A stretch of DNA of 64,000 nt from Cololabis saira (GCF_033807715.1 NC_084601.1:527001-591000); one strand, 5' to 3'; shown: positions 10,571 through 20,752, numbered from the stretch's first letter. Numbers and translations: made by a program. The notes: generated by a model not told the origin, from the letters alone.

Positions 10571-11372
10571 ATACCCTGGCTACGGTGGTCCAAAGTGCAA
10601 AAACGTAGAGTGGTTACAATATTCAACCCAGTCTCACAGGAAAACATGGTACAGGCTACGTTGGTCCACATTGCAAAACGTGGCCAATGTTACGATTTGC
10701 CCTCCTAAAACGTGAGATGTGAACGCGTTCCGTGGCTCATTCATTTTAATAGCTTTCGTTAGGTTTCGTTTCTGTCACGTGACTTTCAAGTTTTCGGCTG
10801 TGGAGGAAAAATAAAATTGCTGCCATTTCTTTGATTCTCGGTCTAAATTGCAATATTTTAAGATAGTTTCGCCATGAAAAGCAGATTTTATCATATTCAT
10901 AGCAAGAAATATATTTTGGTTATTTTACCCTCATTTAATGGATCTTATTGACGGAAATGTATGAACCATGTGCTTGTTTTACTTCCTTTGAGTAATAAAA
11001 CCACGAATTCTCTTGCATGGCCCCGTTATTAAAATATATGCCAGGCCCAGTGCTTAATTTGTAAAGTGGGAGGTCCCGGAGCGCAGACGATGAGTGGCTC
11101 CGGTGCGAGAGAAAAAAAACACACACACACACACAATGTTGAACTGTTCGTTTTGACGTTAACGGCGATTCTCATAATGATATCTGCAACATTTCTTAAG
11201 GCAGAAACACCACTGTATTACACAACATTAGTGGGTTAATTTCCTGCACATCAATTTTCAGGTTTTTCCCTTCGATTGTGAGAAAAAAAAGAGTTGTTTC
11301 ATGCTGAGAGCATCATGCCAGCCAATCAGAATCCTGGAAAAAACATCAACAAATGACACGTGTAACTTCCAG

Positions 11373-11418
11373 GCTGATTTATGGTTCCGCGTTACACCAA
11401 CGCAGAGCCTACGGCGGA
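11373..11418 (+). mobile_element. Half of the palindromic MITE, left arm
   Basis: GGCTGATTTATGGTTCCGCG followed by the TTACACCAACGCAGAGCCTA arm, stopping at CGGCGG. Its partner half is at 15283-15333 in inverted orientation, so the two halves bracket the inner 3.9 kb of the palindrome. Confidence 0.8.
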
Positions 11419-11445
11419 AGTGATACTAGTAGCTGATTGGCCGAT

Positions 11446-11510
11446 ATGTGATCATCATCATCATCATCATCACCACCACCACCATCATCACCATCTTTAT
11501 CATCATCTTT

Positions 11511-11547
<37 letters not shown>

Positions 11548-11549
11548 CC

Positions 11550-11583
<34 letters not shown>

Positions 11584-11830
11584 CCACCTTGATCACCTTC
11601 ATCACCATCATCATCATCATCATCATCACCTTGATCACCTTCATCACCATCATCATCATCATCATCATCATCACCATCATCACCTCCATCACCACCTTCA
11701 TCATCATCACCACCATCACCTTCATCATCATCATCATCATCATCATCTTCATCATCACCTTCATCATCATCCTCATCATCATCACCATCATCATCATCAT
11801 CGCCACCACCATCATCATCATCACCATCCA
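11446..11830 (+). repeat. CAT/CAC trinucleotide tract, left arm
   Basis: About 385 bp of imperfect (CAT)n/(CAC)n with CTT and GAT interruptions. It is open in all phases and so gives long poly-His, poly-Ile/Thr and, on the other strand, poly-Asp/Gly and poly-Met frames. These are translation artefacts of a microsatellite. It is mirrored by the ATG/GTG tract at 14895-15255. Confidence 0.92.
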
Positions 11831-12059
11831 AGTCAAATTGCACGCGCGAGGTCCCGTTCATCGCTGCTTGCAGCTTTAATTTATATTTATATTTATATAT
11901 AACTATTTTAACATTTCTAAACACAAAAACACAAAAGTGTCCTTGATAATTCAATAATACAATAGGTTCATGTTAAGGACATCCGTTTTAATTAGTTCTC
12001 CTTCGATTATGAGATGTTATTAATGCTCAGTAGGCACAGGAGGTTTGTTATGTATTGTT

Positions 12060-12440
12060 ATGAGGCCTATTTCGTGTCTATTTTTGAACAGTTCACTTTG
12101 AGCTAGGAAGCTGAAATTCTAGACTCTGTATCAGGAGGTGACTTTCATCCACTGTGCGGATTTTCAGATCTGTGTGACCTTCGGAAGTGTCAAAGGTCAC
12201 TGCGTCTGTTGCTTTTCGGCCTGCTAAGACAATTTCGTGTCTTTTTTGCATAGTTCACTAACGCTTTGAGCTAAGAGGCTGAAATTCTAGACTTTGTATC
12301 AGGAGGTGACTGTCATCCACTGTGCCGAGGTCCAGACCCATGCGACCTTCGGAAGTGCCAAAGGTCACCGTGTGTGGTGCCTTTTTCAGGCCTTTTTTGT
12401 GTGTTTTTTGAATAATTCACTAACGCTTTGAGCTGGGAGA
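12060..12440 (+). repeat. ~170-bp tandem units, left arm
   Basis: Units each hold GAGCTA..GGCTGAAATTCTAGACT, CAGGAGGTGACT.TCATCCAC, a GACCTTCGGAAGTG box and TTTCGTGTC. Two and a partial unit are seen here and one more in the right arm. The block is continuous with the reversed AAAGCTGCAAGCAGC-type terminus at 11878, so it probably belongs to a subfamily of that repeat. Confidence 0.75.
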
Positions 12441-13509
12441 CTGATTTTTGACTATGTTGCAATGCAGAAGGCCCTTTGCTAGGATCTTTTGGTCCCGTGG
12501 CTGTACGACTTCCACAGAGCTAGTTGGCATTGCAGAGGGTTCACAGAGTTGAGACTGGGCAAGCCCAATCTAAGCCCCATATGGAGGCCACAGGTCGAGT
12601 TTTACTTGGTTTGGTCAAATATTGTGGCAACGGTGTCCGTTCGAATGTTGGAAAAGGTGACGTTTCAAAGCCCCGCCCATCGAAAAGTACAGGTCTGATA
12701 TGCACCAAACTAACGTCTGTCTGATTAGGGGATCCCCCCAAACAACATATAAAAAATTCAGATTTCTATGACTTCTGCAACAGTGTTTCCTCTAAAACGT
12801 TCTGGCTGGTTAGGAGGGTGTAGAAACCTCTAGCTCTGAGAGCCTCCTGACTAATGGAACAGGGCCTATTTTGTGTCTTTTTTTGCATAGTTCACTAACG
12901 CCTTTAGCTAGGAGTCTGAATTTTTATATGTTGTTTGGGGGGATCCCCTGATCAGACAGACGTTAGTTTGGTGCAGATCAGACCTGTACTTTTCGTTGGG
13001 CGGGGCTTTGAAACATCACCTTTTCCAACATTCGAACGGACACCGTTGCCACAATATTTGACCAAACCAAGTAAAACTCGACCTGTGGCCTCCATATGGG
13101 GCTTAGATTGGGCTTGCCAAGTCTCAACTCTGTGAACCCTCTGCAATGCCAACTAGCTCTGTGGGAGTCGTACAGCCACGGGACCAAAAGATCCTACCAA
13201 AGGGCCTTCTGCATTGCAACATAGTCAAAAATCAGTCTCCCAGCTCAAAGCGTTAGTGAATTATTAAAAAAACACACAAAAAAGGCCTGAAAAAGGCACC
13301 ACACACGGTGACCTTTGGCATTTCCGAAGGTCGCATGGGTCTGGACCTCAGCACAGTGGATGTTAGTCACCTCCTGATACAAAGTCTAGAATTTCAGCCT
13401 CTTAGCTCAAAGCGTTAGTGAACTATGCAAAAAAAGACACGAAATTGTCTTAGCAGGCCGAAAAGCAACAGACGCAGTGACCTTTGACACTTCCGAAGGT
13501 CACACAGAT

Positions 13510-14379
13510 TAGGGATGCAAATTATCGATTATTTCATTAATTGATAGTTGATAACCTTATCGATCGATCATCGATTAGTTGATAAGCGGCGTTTTTCCCC
13601 CATCTGAGATACAAACATAATTTTTTTTGCTTATATAAAATACAAGGACATTTTAATGTATTCCTTAATCAAATATTTATTTGATACAAAAGTAACAAAA
13701 AGACATTTTTGTACCACAAGGAATATAATATAAAGTGCACTTCAAGGCTATTAGTAGTAGCAGCAGCCATAATAGTGTAATTTGTGTCAAGCAAATTTTA
13801 AGTTCTAGTTACGTTTTAAGTTAGAGTTTTGGCAGTGTTTAAAATAAAATTATGAGACCTGCTGTATTGGAGCACATTTTCTTTTAGTTAAAACTGTAGC
13901 AGGAACAGATGTTTAGAGAAACCTATGTATGTACCGGGTGAAGGCTGATTTATGGTTCCGCGTTACAACGACGCAGAGCCGCCGCCGTAGGCTACGGCGG
14001 CGGCTCTGCGTCGATTTAAGGCGGAACCTTCAGGCTTTAAGGGAGCGGGAGCATATCGGAGAACAACCAGAAGAATATAGAGTGGATTAAAAATAAAAGT
14101 TAAGCACTGAGCTACATGTGTCTCCCGTCTGGGCCATTGCAGACTCATTGCCTGAGCATGATATTACTAAAACCAAACATATCCGCCGTCTCTTTCTTCT
14201 GTGCGCGCCGCGGCGGCAGCGTGTTGTGTCGCATTAAATGTTGTCCGGGCGTAATACCAGCTGGTGAAATTAAAAGAAAAAAATAAATAAATAAATAGAT
14301 TAATTGTAATTAATTAATTACAATTAATCTATTTAATCGAAATTATTAATCGAAAATCGATTAATTATTAACATCCCTA
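13510..14379. mobile_element. Non-autonomous hAT element in the right arm
   Basis: Ends TAGGGATGCAAATTATCGAT and TCGATTAATTATTAACATCCCTA-type (TIR TAGGGATG). A perfect 8-bp TSD ACACAGAT lies at 13502-13509 and 14380-14387. The 870-bp interior is AT-rich and lacks a transposase. It contains a palindromic MITE (13945-14036) and a TTAATTAATTA-rich 3' part. It is absent from the corresponding place in the left arm, so it inserted after the palindrome formed. Confidence 0.9.
13945..14036. mobile_element. Palindromic GC-rich MITE inside the hAT element
   Basis: GGCTGATTTATGGTTCCGCG, GACGCAGAGCC, then GCCGCCGTAGGCTACGGCGG at the centre, and the inverted right arm ending GGAACCTTCAGGC. The centre is a variant (CCGCCG instead of TACGGCG). 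Confidence 0.82.
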
Positions 14380-14894
14380 ACACAGATCTGAAAATCCGCA
14401 CAGTGGATGAAAGTCACCTCCTGATACAGAGTCTAGAATTTCAGCCTCTTAGCTCAAAGCGTTAGTGAACTATGCAAAAAAAGACACGAAATGGTCTTCG
14501 CAGGCCGAAAAGCAACAGACGCGGTGACCTTTGACACTTCCGAAGGTCACACAGATCTGAAAATCCGCACAGTGGATGAAAGTCACCTCCTGATACAGAG
14601 TCTAGAATTTCAGCTTCCTAGCTCAAAGTGAACTGTTCAAAAATAGACACGAAATAGGCCTCATAACAATACATAACAAACCTCCTGTGCCTACTGAGCA
14701 TTAATAACATCTCATAATCGAAGGAGAACTAATTAAAACGGATGTCCTTAACATGAACCTATTGTATTATTGAATTATCAAGGACACTTTTGTGTTTTTG
14801 TGTTTAGAAATGTTAAAATAGTTATATATAAATATAAATATAAATTAAAGCTGCAAGCAGCGATGAACGGGACCTCGCGCGTGCAATTTGACTT

Positions 14895-15128
14895 GGATGG
14901 TGATGATGATGATGATGATGATGGTGGTGGCGATGATGATGATGATGATGAGGATGATGATGAAGGTGATGATGAAGATGATGATGATGATGATGATGAA
15001 GGTGATGGTGGTGATGATGATGAAGGTGGTGATGGAGGTGATGATGGTGATGATGATGATGATGATGATGAAGGTGATCAAGGTGATGATGATGATGATG
15101 ATGATGGTGATGAAGGTGATCAAGGTGG

Positions 15129-15162
<34 letters not shown>

Positions 15163-15255
15163 GGTGGTGGTGATGATGATGATGATGATGATGATAAAGA
15201 TGATGATAAAGATGGTGATGATGGTGGTGGTGATGATGATGATGATGATGATCAC
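14895..15255 (-). repeat. ATG/GTG trinucleotide tract, right arm
   Basis: Mirror image of the left-arm CAT tract, about 21 bp shorter. Trinucleotide slippage since the duplication explains the length difference. The poly-Asp frame through it is not a gene. Confidence 0.92.
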
Positions 15256-15282
15256 ATATCGGCCAATCAGCTACTAGTATCA

Positions 15283-15333
15283 CTTCCGCCGTAGGCTCTG
15301 CGTTGGTGTAACGCGGAACCATAAATCAGCCTG
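15283..15333 (-). mobile_element. Half of the palindromic MITE, right arm
   Basis: The GCCGTAGGCTCTGCGTTGG arm and GCGGAACCATAAATCAGCC end, the inverted partner of 11373-11418. Confidence 0.8.
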
Positions 15334-16149
15334 GAAGTTACACGTGTCATTTGTTGATGTTTTTTCCAGGATTCTGATTGGCTGGCATGATGCTCTCAGC
15401 ATGAAACAACTCTTTTTTTTCTCACAATCGAAGGGAAAAACCTGAAAATTGATGTGCAGGAAATTAACCCACTAATGTTGTGTAATACAGTGGTGTTTCT
15501 GCCTTAAGAAATGTTGCAGATATCATTGTGAAAATCGCCGTTAACGTCAAAACGAACAGTTCAACATTGTGTGTGTGTGTGTGTTTTTTTTCTTTCGCAC
15601 CGGAGCCACTCATCGTCTGCGCTCCGGGACCTCCCACTTTACAAATTAAGCACTGGGCCTGGCATATATTTTAATAACGGGGCCATGCAAGAGAATTCGT
15701 GGTTTTATTACTCAAAGGAAGTAAAACAAGCACATGGTTCATGCATTTCCGTCAATAAGATCCATTAAATGAGGGTAAAATAACCAAAATATATTTCTTG
15801 CTATGAATATGATAAAATCTGCTTTTCATGGCGAAACTATCTTAAAATATTGCAATTTAGACCGAGAATCAAAGAAATGGCAGCAATTTTATTTTTCCTC
15901 CACAGCCGAAAACTTGAAAGTCACGTGACAGAAACGAAACCTAACGAAAGCTATTAAAATGAATGAGCCACGGAACGCGTTCACATCTCACGTTTTAGGA
16001 GGGCAAATCGTAACATTGGCCACGTTTTGCAATGTGGACCAACGTAGCCTGTACCATGTTTTCCTGTGAGACTGGGTTGAATATTGTAACCCCTCTACGT
16101 TTTTGCACTTTGGACCACCGTAGCCAGGGTATTCTGAGGAAATCTGAAA

Positions 16150-17190
16150 AAACCTTGCAACCAGAGCAAGCAAGAGATTATGTACATTTATTGAGTGAAT
16201 ATTATGAAATTGAAATATGTATTGCTAGAAATGTAATCAAAACACATTTTCTATGCAGAAACTAACTCAAGATATTGATTTCTTTTTCACAGCACTGTCC
16301 AGCAACCAAAAATGTAACGATTTCACGTTATTAAAAAGTTCCAGTTTTACATTATTCTGACGAGATCTGAAAAAACCTTGCAACCAGAGCAAGCAAGAGA
16401 TTATGTACATTTATTGAGTGAATATTATGAAAGTGAAATATGTATTGCTAGAAATATTTATCAAAACGCATTTCTATGCAGAAACTAACTCAAAATATTG
16501 ATTTGTTTCCCAGCGTGTCCAGCAACCAAAAATGTAACCTTTTCACGTTATTAAAACGTTCCTGTTTTACATTATTCTGACGAGATCTGAAAAAAACGTT
16601 GCAACCACGAGCAAGCAAGAGATTATATACATTTACTGAGTGAATATTATGAAAGTGAAATATGTATTGCTAAAAATGTAATCAAAACGCATTTCTATGC
16701 AGAAACTAACTCACAATATTGATTTTTTTCCACAGCGTGTCCAGCAACCAAAAATGTAACCATTTCACGTTATTAAAACGTTCGAGTTTTACATTATTCT
16801 GACGAGATCTGAAAAAACCTTGCAACCACGAGCAAGCAAGAGATTATATACATTTACTGAGTGAATATTATGAAAGTGAAATATGTATTGCTATAAATGT
16901 AATCAAAACGCATTTCTATGCAGAAACTAACTCAAAATATTGATTTGTTTCCCAGCGTGTCCAGCAACCAAAAATGTAACCATTTCACGTTATTAAAACG
17001 TTCCAGTTTTACATTATTCTGACGAGATCTGAAAAAAACGTTGCAACCACGAGCAAGCAAGAGATTATATACATTTACTGAGTGAATATTATGAAAGTGA
17101 AATATGTATTGCAAGAGATTATCTACATTTATATATTGCTAGAAATGTAATCAAAACGCATTTCTATGCAGAAACTAACTCAAAATATAG
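16150..17190 (-). repeat. Subterminal ~220-bp tandem repeats, right arm
   Basis: Inverted counterpart of 9577-10570. A 53-bp stretch with TTCATAATATTCACTCAGTA (as read on the minus strand) is retained near 17070-17125 that the left arm has lost. Confidence 0.85.
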
Positions 17191-17529
17191 ATTTTTTTCA
17201 CTCAAAAATGAAAAATGTCCACCGTGTTTATTAACTCAAAATATAGATTTTTTCACTCAAAAATGAAAAATGTCCACCGTGTTTGTTGGTATCACGGCCA
17301 GAATCTTAAAAGTCACGTGACTTGGACGCAAAACGAATAGGTAGAAAAATTTAACAGTTATACATTTCAAGCGCTAGAAAAATGTAACAGTTATACATTT
17401 CAAGGGCTAATATTGTAACCCCTCTACGTTTTTGCACTTTGGACCAACGTAGCCAGGGTACGTTTTTATATGAGACTGGGTTGGCACCCCAGTACCAGAT
17501 ACAAATAATAAATAAAAATAGTAAACAAA

Positions 17530-17970
17530 AATAGTAAATTTACAGGGACGTAACAGCAGGTGTGCATGTCTGTGTAACTGTGTGTGTGCAAAGTGAAAAC
17601 AAGGTTTTACCTGAACTGCAACTACAGTGGAGTAAGGAGGGCACAACCACGCCACCCGAGAGACCAGAAGCCAATAAGGAAGAAACCCGAACCCAGGCCA
17701 CCAGCAGCCACATGGAGGGCCAGAAGAGGGCGGGAATAAACCCCCCGCCAACAAGCCCCGCAGCAGGCGATAGCCCCGGCCGGGCCCCCCTGACCGCGGG
17801 AGGAGGCAGCCAGGGAAACTCACGGTGATAGACCAGGACTCGGCCAAGCCCCAACCACCCTGCATGGGCCGATCATGCAGCCAGGAGGTCCACACCCCCC
17901 AGGCCCACAACCCCCACCCGGTGAGAGGCCAGCCCGCTCAGAGTGAAGGAGCCGCCTCCTTGCAGCAGAG
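17530..17970 (-). mobile_element. GC-rich interspersed repeat, partial copy
   Basis: Read on the minus strand, it is homologous to 57860-58110 (shared CGCCACCCG.GAGACCAGA and GGAACCCAGGCC.CCAGCA-type text as seen on the plus strand here). Long frames in it (for example 17910-17407) reflect GC-rich, stop-poor sequence. No protein family is recognised. Confidence 0.55.
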
Positions 17971-18395
17971 TGGTGAAATTAGCCCAGAAAGACATTGAAA
18001 CATCTGTAAACATAAATTAGACCCACATTACATGCAACAAATATGTTGCTTGTAATCAAGCTCGGCGTTCCGGGATTCAGTCAGGTCACTAGGAGTCAAC
18101 AAGGCAGTACCGCCAAGGATTCACATCTCCTCCCTTGTAAGCAGCAGCATGTTGTAATTTGTCGTCCACCCATCGACCATCTGTCAGCCTTCATGTACGA
18201 TGACTCACACAGGCGTGGAGATTATGGAAATACAGGCTAATATTAGTCCTCCATATGATCATACACAGAGAAATGATGAGAAGAGGCTTAATGTCCATAT
18301 TTTCTCTGAACTTCTATCTGCCATGTTCATTTCTGTTTGCACTCGTTTCTATTTTTGAAGGCAGTGCATTGAAAATAAGGAATTCATTGTATGCA

Positions 18396-18398
<3 letters not shown>
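17971..18398. other. Unassigned interval
   Basis: No repeat with a second copy in the window, no conserved frame and no RNA gene is recognised. It ends at a dinucleotide microsatellite. Confidence 0.3.

Positions 18399-18478
<80 letters not shown>
18399..18478. repeat. (AT)n microsatellite
   Basis: About 80 bp of uninterrupted TA dinucleotides. The poly-Tyr/Ile frames on both strands are artefacts. Confidence 0.97.
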
Positions 18479-18480
<2 letters not shown>

Positions 18481-19092
18481 CACTAAAGGTTTAAAACAGT
18501 CAAGTTCTATTGCACTGACCAAAAACAACCAAAGCCAATGTGAAGAAATAGGTATACTAAACACGAGAACAGACATGACAAAAAAGTCTTAGAAGACAAA
18601 CACAGTACTATATACAGTACTTCATTCATTAGCAAAACTAAAAAAAACAACAGCCCCAAAGAAAACAAAATCAAACATATTTAAAAAAGAAAAGAAAAAA
18701 ATCTAACATTTGCAAAAGACTGCACACAGAAAATCAGCGTTGGTCCAACAGGAAGCTTTATTACTCTACAAAACAAGACTGTTTCTTTTTACGTGAACTT
18801 GAAACCACTTAGAAACTGCAGAGAAACTGTGTGCACATACTGATATACACAATTTGTACGTCACTGGCACTGTGAAAATAAAAACAGCAGGTACAATACA
18901 CAGCTGAGAGATCACGGGACCACACAGTTATGCAAAGAAATACAGAATAATCAATATGCCTTTTCATTCCGAAAATGCAATTTGATTTACATTCCAGACT
19001 GCAGAAAGCACGGTTGAAGAGTTACCTTATGGTTCAGGTCTGTCATAGATTTGAAAATATAAAACTCCTCACATATCAACTGTGCTGAAGAA
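18479..19092. other. Unassigned AT-rich interval
   Basis: A-rich on the plus strand near 18620-18720. TTTATTA at about 18755 would be a minus-strand polyadenylation hexamer, so part could be a 3' untranslated region of a minus-strand transcript. There is no supporting coding exon. Confidence 0.25.
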
Positions 19093-19205
19093 AAAAGGAT
19101 GGAGCAGTGGGAGCACGGTCATCTCCTCTGCAAGTGACCAGGGTTCGAAACCCCAAGAAGGACCAGAAGGACGGACTGGGATTAGGGTTAGAGGTTAAAG
19201 AGCAT
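19093..19205 (+). mobile_element. tRNA-derived SINE-like unit, copy 1
   Basis: GGATGGAGCAGTGGGAGCAC resembles a tRNA A box region and GGTTCGAAACCCC, about 40 bp downstream, a B box. It is followed by GAAGGACCAGAAGGACGGAC. The near-identical unit at 20527-20640 shows it is a repeat, not a tRNA gene. Confidence 0.6.
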
Positions 19206-20429
19206 ATTGCAGGTTAGAATTTTTTCAAAAATGATACCTGACCTTATGTGAAAATGACTATGTGAGAAGTTAATGTAGGATTTAATATGTTTTACAAGAC
19301 ATAAGGGCACGTATTCAGAGGAAAAAGTGGCTGATTTTAGCAAAGCTCCTACAAACGCTTTTTTTTTTCGAACACCGCGTCATATGACGCAGCGGGAGGG
19401 AGACGTCTCCACAGCTCTGCCCCATCTGACTGTGCAGACCCCGTACACACGTAGCCGGGTATCTGCTTAACCGAAGATATTTTCCTACGTTTGGACCTGT
19501 CATCCACATGAAAACGCAAATAAATTAATGTTTAAAAAAACTCTGGGCAAAGTGAAGATTTTTGAAAACTCCGTTTATGTAGATGCGTGTAGACAGAGAC
19601 AGAGAGCAGTTTTGCGTTTTCGAACGTCACATTATGCTCCAAAACAACAACAAATCTGCTCTGAGTCTGACGTCTAACGTGCGACCCAGAACTACAGATG
19701 ATCCACCATCTGTCCTCCAAGCTATTTATTAAATAAATGGTCTCTGCTCTGGACACCGTTACACCGACGCAGAGCCTACGCCGTAGGGTACGCGGCGACG
19801 CGCAGCCCTACGCCGTACCCTACGCTGCGGCAGCTCCGTGGTGGGACCATGGATCTGACACGGGGGGACTCCAGCTCGTTACCCGAGAATGAGACGCGGC
19901 TCCCGGGAAAGCTGCGCCGCAGAGGCGGCCTGAAGGCTGGAAGACCAGATGATCTACAGGTTTGGAATGCTTATGAATGTGGTCGAAAACGCAGATCTTC
20001 GATTATGTGTGGAAGGTTTTTTTTTAACAACGATGTAATGTGGATACAAATTATTTTATAAACGAATGGGGGGAAGTATTCGGTTTTAAAAATACCCGGC
20101 TATTTCGGATGCATTTAATCAGAAAAAAGAGAAGATAATAAGCCTGTTTTCTGTTTAGAAAGTACAAACATAGACAGATTACAAGTACTCACCCGTTTTT
20201 AAGGAGTTATTTTCGGAGTTTCGTTCAGGAAGGAGCACGGGCGGGTGCTGCAGTGAATAAAGGCTGATTTAGGAAAATAATGTAGGAACTGAATTTTCAT
20301 TGAAATACACATAAATATATACTACAGTGACCTACGGAGTTGTTTTTGTGAGAGTATTTTACTTCCGCATCTGAAAAAGTTGAACCGGAAGTGACGTGGC
20401 GGGAGGGAGCGCGGTGAATTTCAACAATA
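19206..20429. other. Unassigned interval with a degraded palindromic MITE
   Basis: Contains GCGTCATATGACGC (about 19376) and two related boxes, GCAGCGGGAGGGAGACG and GTGGCGGGAGGGAGCGC (about 19388 and 20397), about 1 kb apart, which may mark the subterminal regions of one element. Between them lies a divergent MITE copy. No gene is recognised; the 19849-20061 frame is short and matches nothing I know. Confidence 0.3.
19755..19855. mobile_element. Palindromic GC-rich MITE, divergent copy
   Basis: GTTACACCGACGCAGAGCC, CTACGCCGTAGGGTACG and the inverted CCTACGCCGTACCCTACG. The outer GGCTGATTTATGG ends are lost or degraded. Confidence 0.7.
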
Positions 20430-20752
20430 GGGCTCGGAGGTTGGGGTTAGAGGTTAAGGTCAGGGGTTAGGGCCAGGGCTCAGAGGTTGGGGTTGTGGTT
20501 AGAGGTTAAGGCCTACTGTCGTGAGAAAAAAGGATGGAGCAGTGGGAGAACGGTCATCTCCCATGCAAGTGACCAGGGTTCAAACCCCAAGCAGGACCAG
20601 AAGGACGGACTAGGGTTAGAGGTTAAGGTTAGGTGTTAGGGCCAGGGCTCAGAGGTTGGGGTTAAGGTCAGGGGTTAAGGCCAGGGCTCGGAGGTTGGGG
20701 TTAGGGTTAGAGGTTAAGGTTAGGTGTTAGGGCCAGGGCTTGGAGGCCCGAG
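20430..20752 (+). repeat. Degenerate GGTTAG-type tandem array with embedded SINE-like unit
   Basis: Many repeats of GGTTAGAGGTTAAGGTTAGG and TTAGGGCCAGGGCTCAGAGG on both sides of a SINE-like unit at 20527-20640. The motif is telomere-like but irregular. The array abuts repeat copy B. Confidence 0.75.
20527..20640 (+). mobile_element. tRNA-derived SINE-like unit, copy 2
   Basis: GGATGGAGCAGTGGGAGAAC and AGGGTTCAAACCCC boxes, then GGACCAGAAGGACGGAC; nearly identical to 19093-19205. Both units run into GGTTAG-type text. Confidence 0.6.

Larger units (their letters stand above)
9273..12762 (+). repeat. Left arm of the giant foldback
   Basis: Order of modules: terminal segment with a duplicated ~34-bp unit (9353, 9387); CACGTG-containing segment (about 9437); duplicated ~53-bp unit with ACACGGTGGACATTTTTCAT; four to five ~220-bp subterminal repeats (9577-10570); a second, diverged CAACCCAGTCTCA terminus (10623); a half MITE (11373-11418); a CAT/CAC tract; a reversed AAAGCTGCAAGC-type terminus (11878); ~170-bp tandem units (about 12060-12440); and an inner segment up to the spacer. 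Confidence 0.85.
9273..17483. mobile_element. Giant foldback (palindromic) element, about 8.2 kb
   Basis: The left end CAACCCAGTCTCATATAAAA is matched by the right end TTTTATATGAGACTGGGTTG. The ends are flanked by GCACCCC at 9266-9272 and 17484-17490, a 7-bp direct repeat. The whole left half is the reverse complement of the right half around a centre near 12838. Matching positions sum to 25676 in the inner part. Outward, the sum shifts by 1048 (an 878-bp hAT insertion with its TSD plus one extra ~170-bp tandem unit), by -21 in the CAT tract and by 53 (a small deletion in the left arm). The arms are otherwise collinear and nearly identical by eye. No transposase is seen, and the superfamily is not identified. 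Confidence 0.88.
12914..17483 (-). repeat. Right arm of the giant foldback
   Basis: Reverse complement of the left arm. It differs by a hAT insertion (13510-14379), one additional ~170-bp tandem unit (two adjacent copies at about 14388-14660), a CAT tract about 21 bp shorter, and 53 bp retained near 17110 that the left arm lost between AATCTCTTGC direct repeats. The unpaired spacer between the arms is about 12763-12913. Confidence 0.85.

Noticed and set aside
11381..11954. Poly-His (plus) and poly-Asp (minus) frames of about 170-180 codons, and their mirror copies at 14770-15322
   Set aside because: Translations of a CAT/ATG microsatellite open in every phase; lengths track repeat number, with no other domain.
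9273..17483. Palindrome as a pure assembly artefact
   Set aside because: The arms differ by a hAT with its own TSD, a 53-bp deletion, one tandem unit and tract length, and the whole is flanked by a 7-bp repeat. An artefact would mirror these. Not fully excluded without reads.
18255..18576. Frames rich in Tyr-Ile repeats
   Set aside because: Produced by an (AT)n microsatellite.
19093..19160. tRNA gene
   Set aside because: A- and B-box-like text is present, but the unit recurs at 20527 with degenerate arms and repeat tails; a cloverleaf is not evident. Better read as SINE heads. The same applies to 53880-53940.
20430..20752. Interstitial telomere
   Set aside because: The motif is irregular (GGTTAGAGGTTAAGG, TTAGGGCCAGGGC) and tied to a SINE-like unit; no run of perfect TTAGGG.
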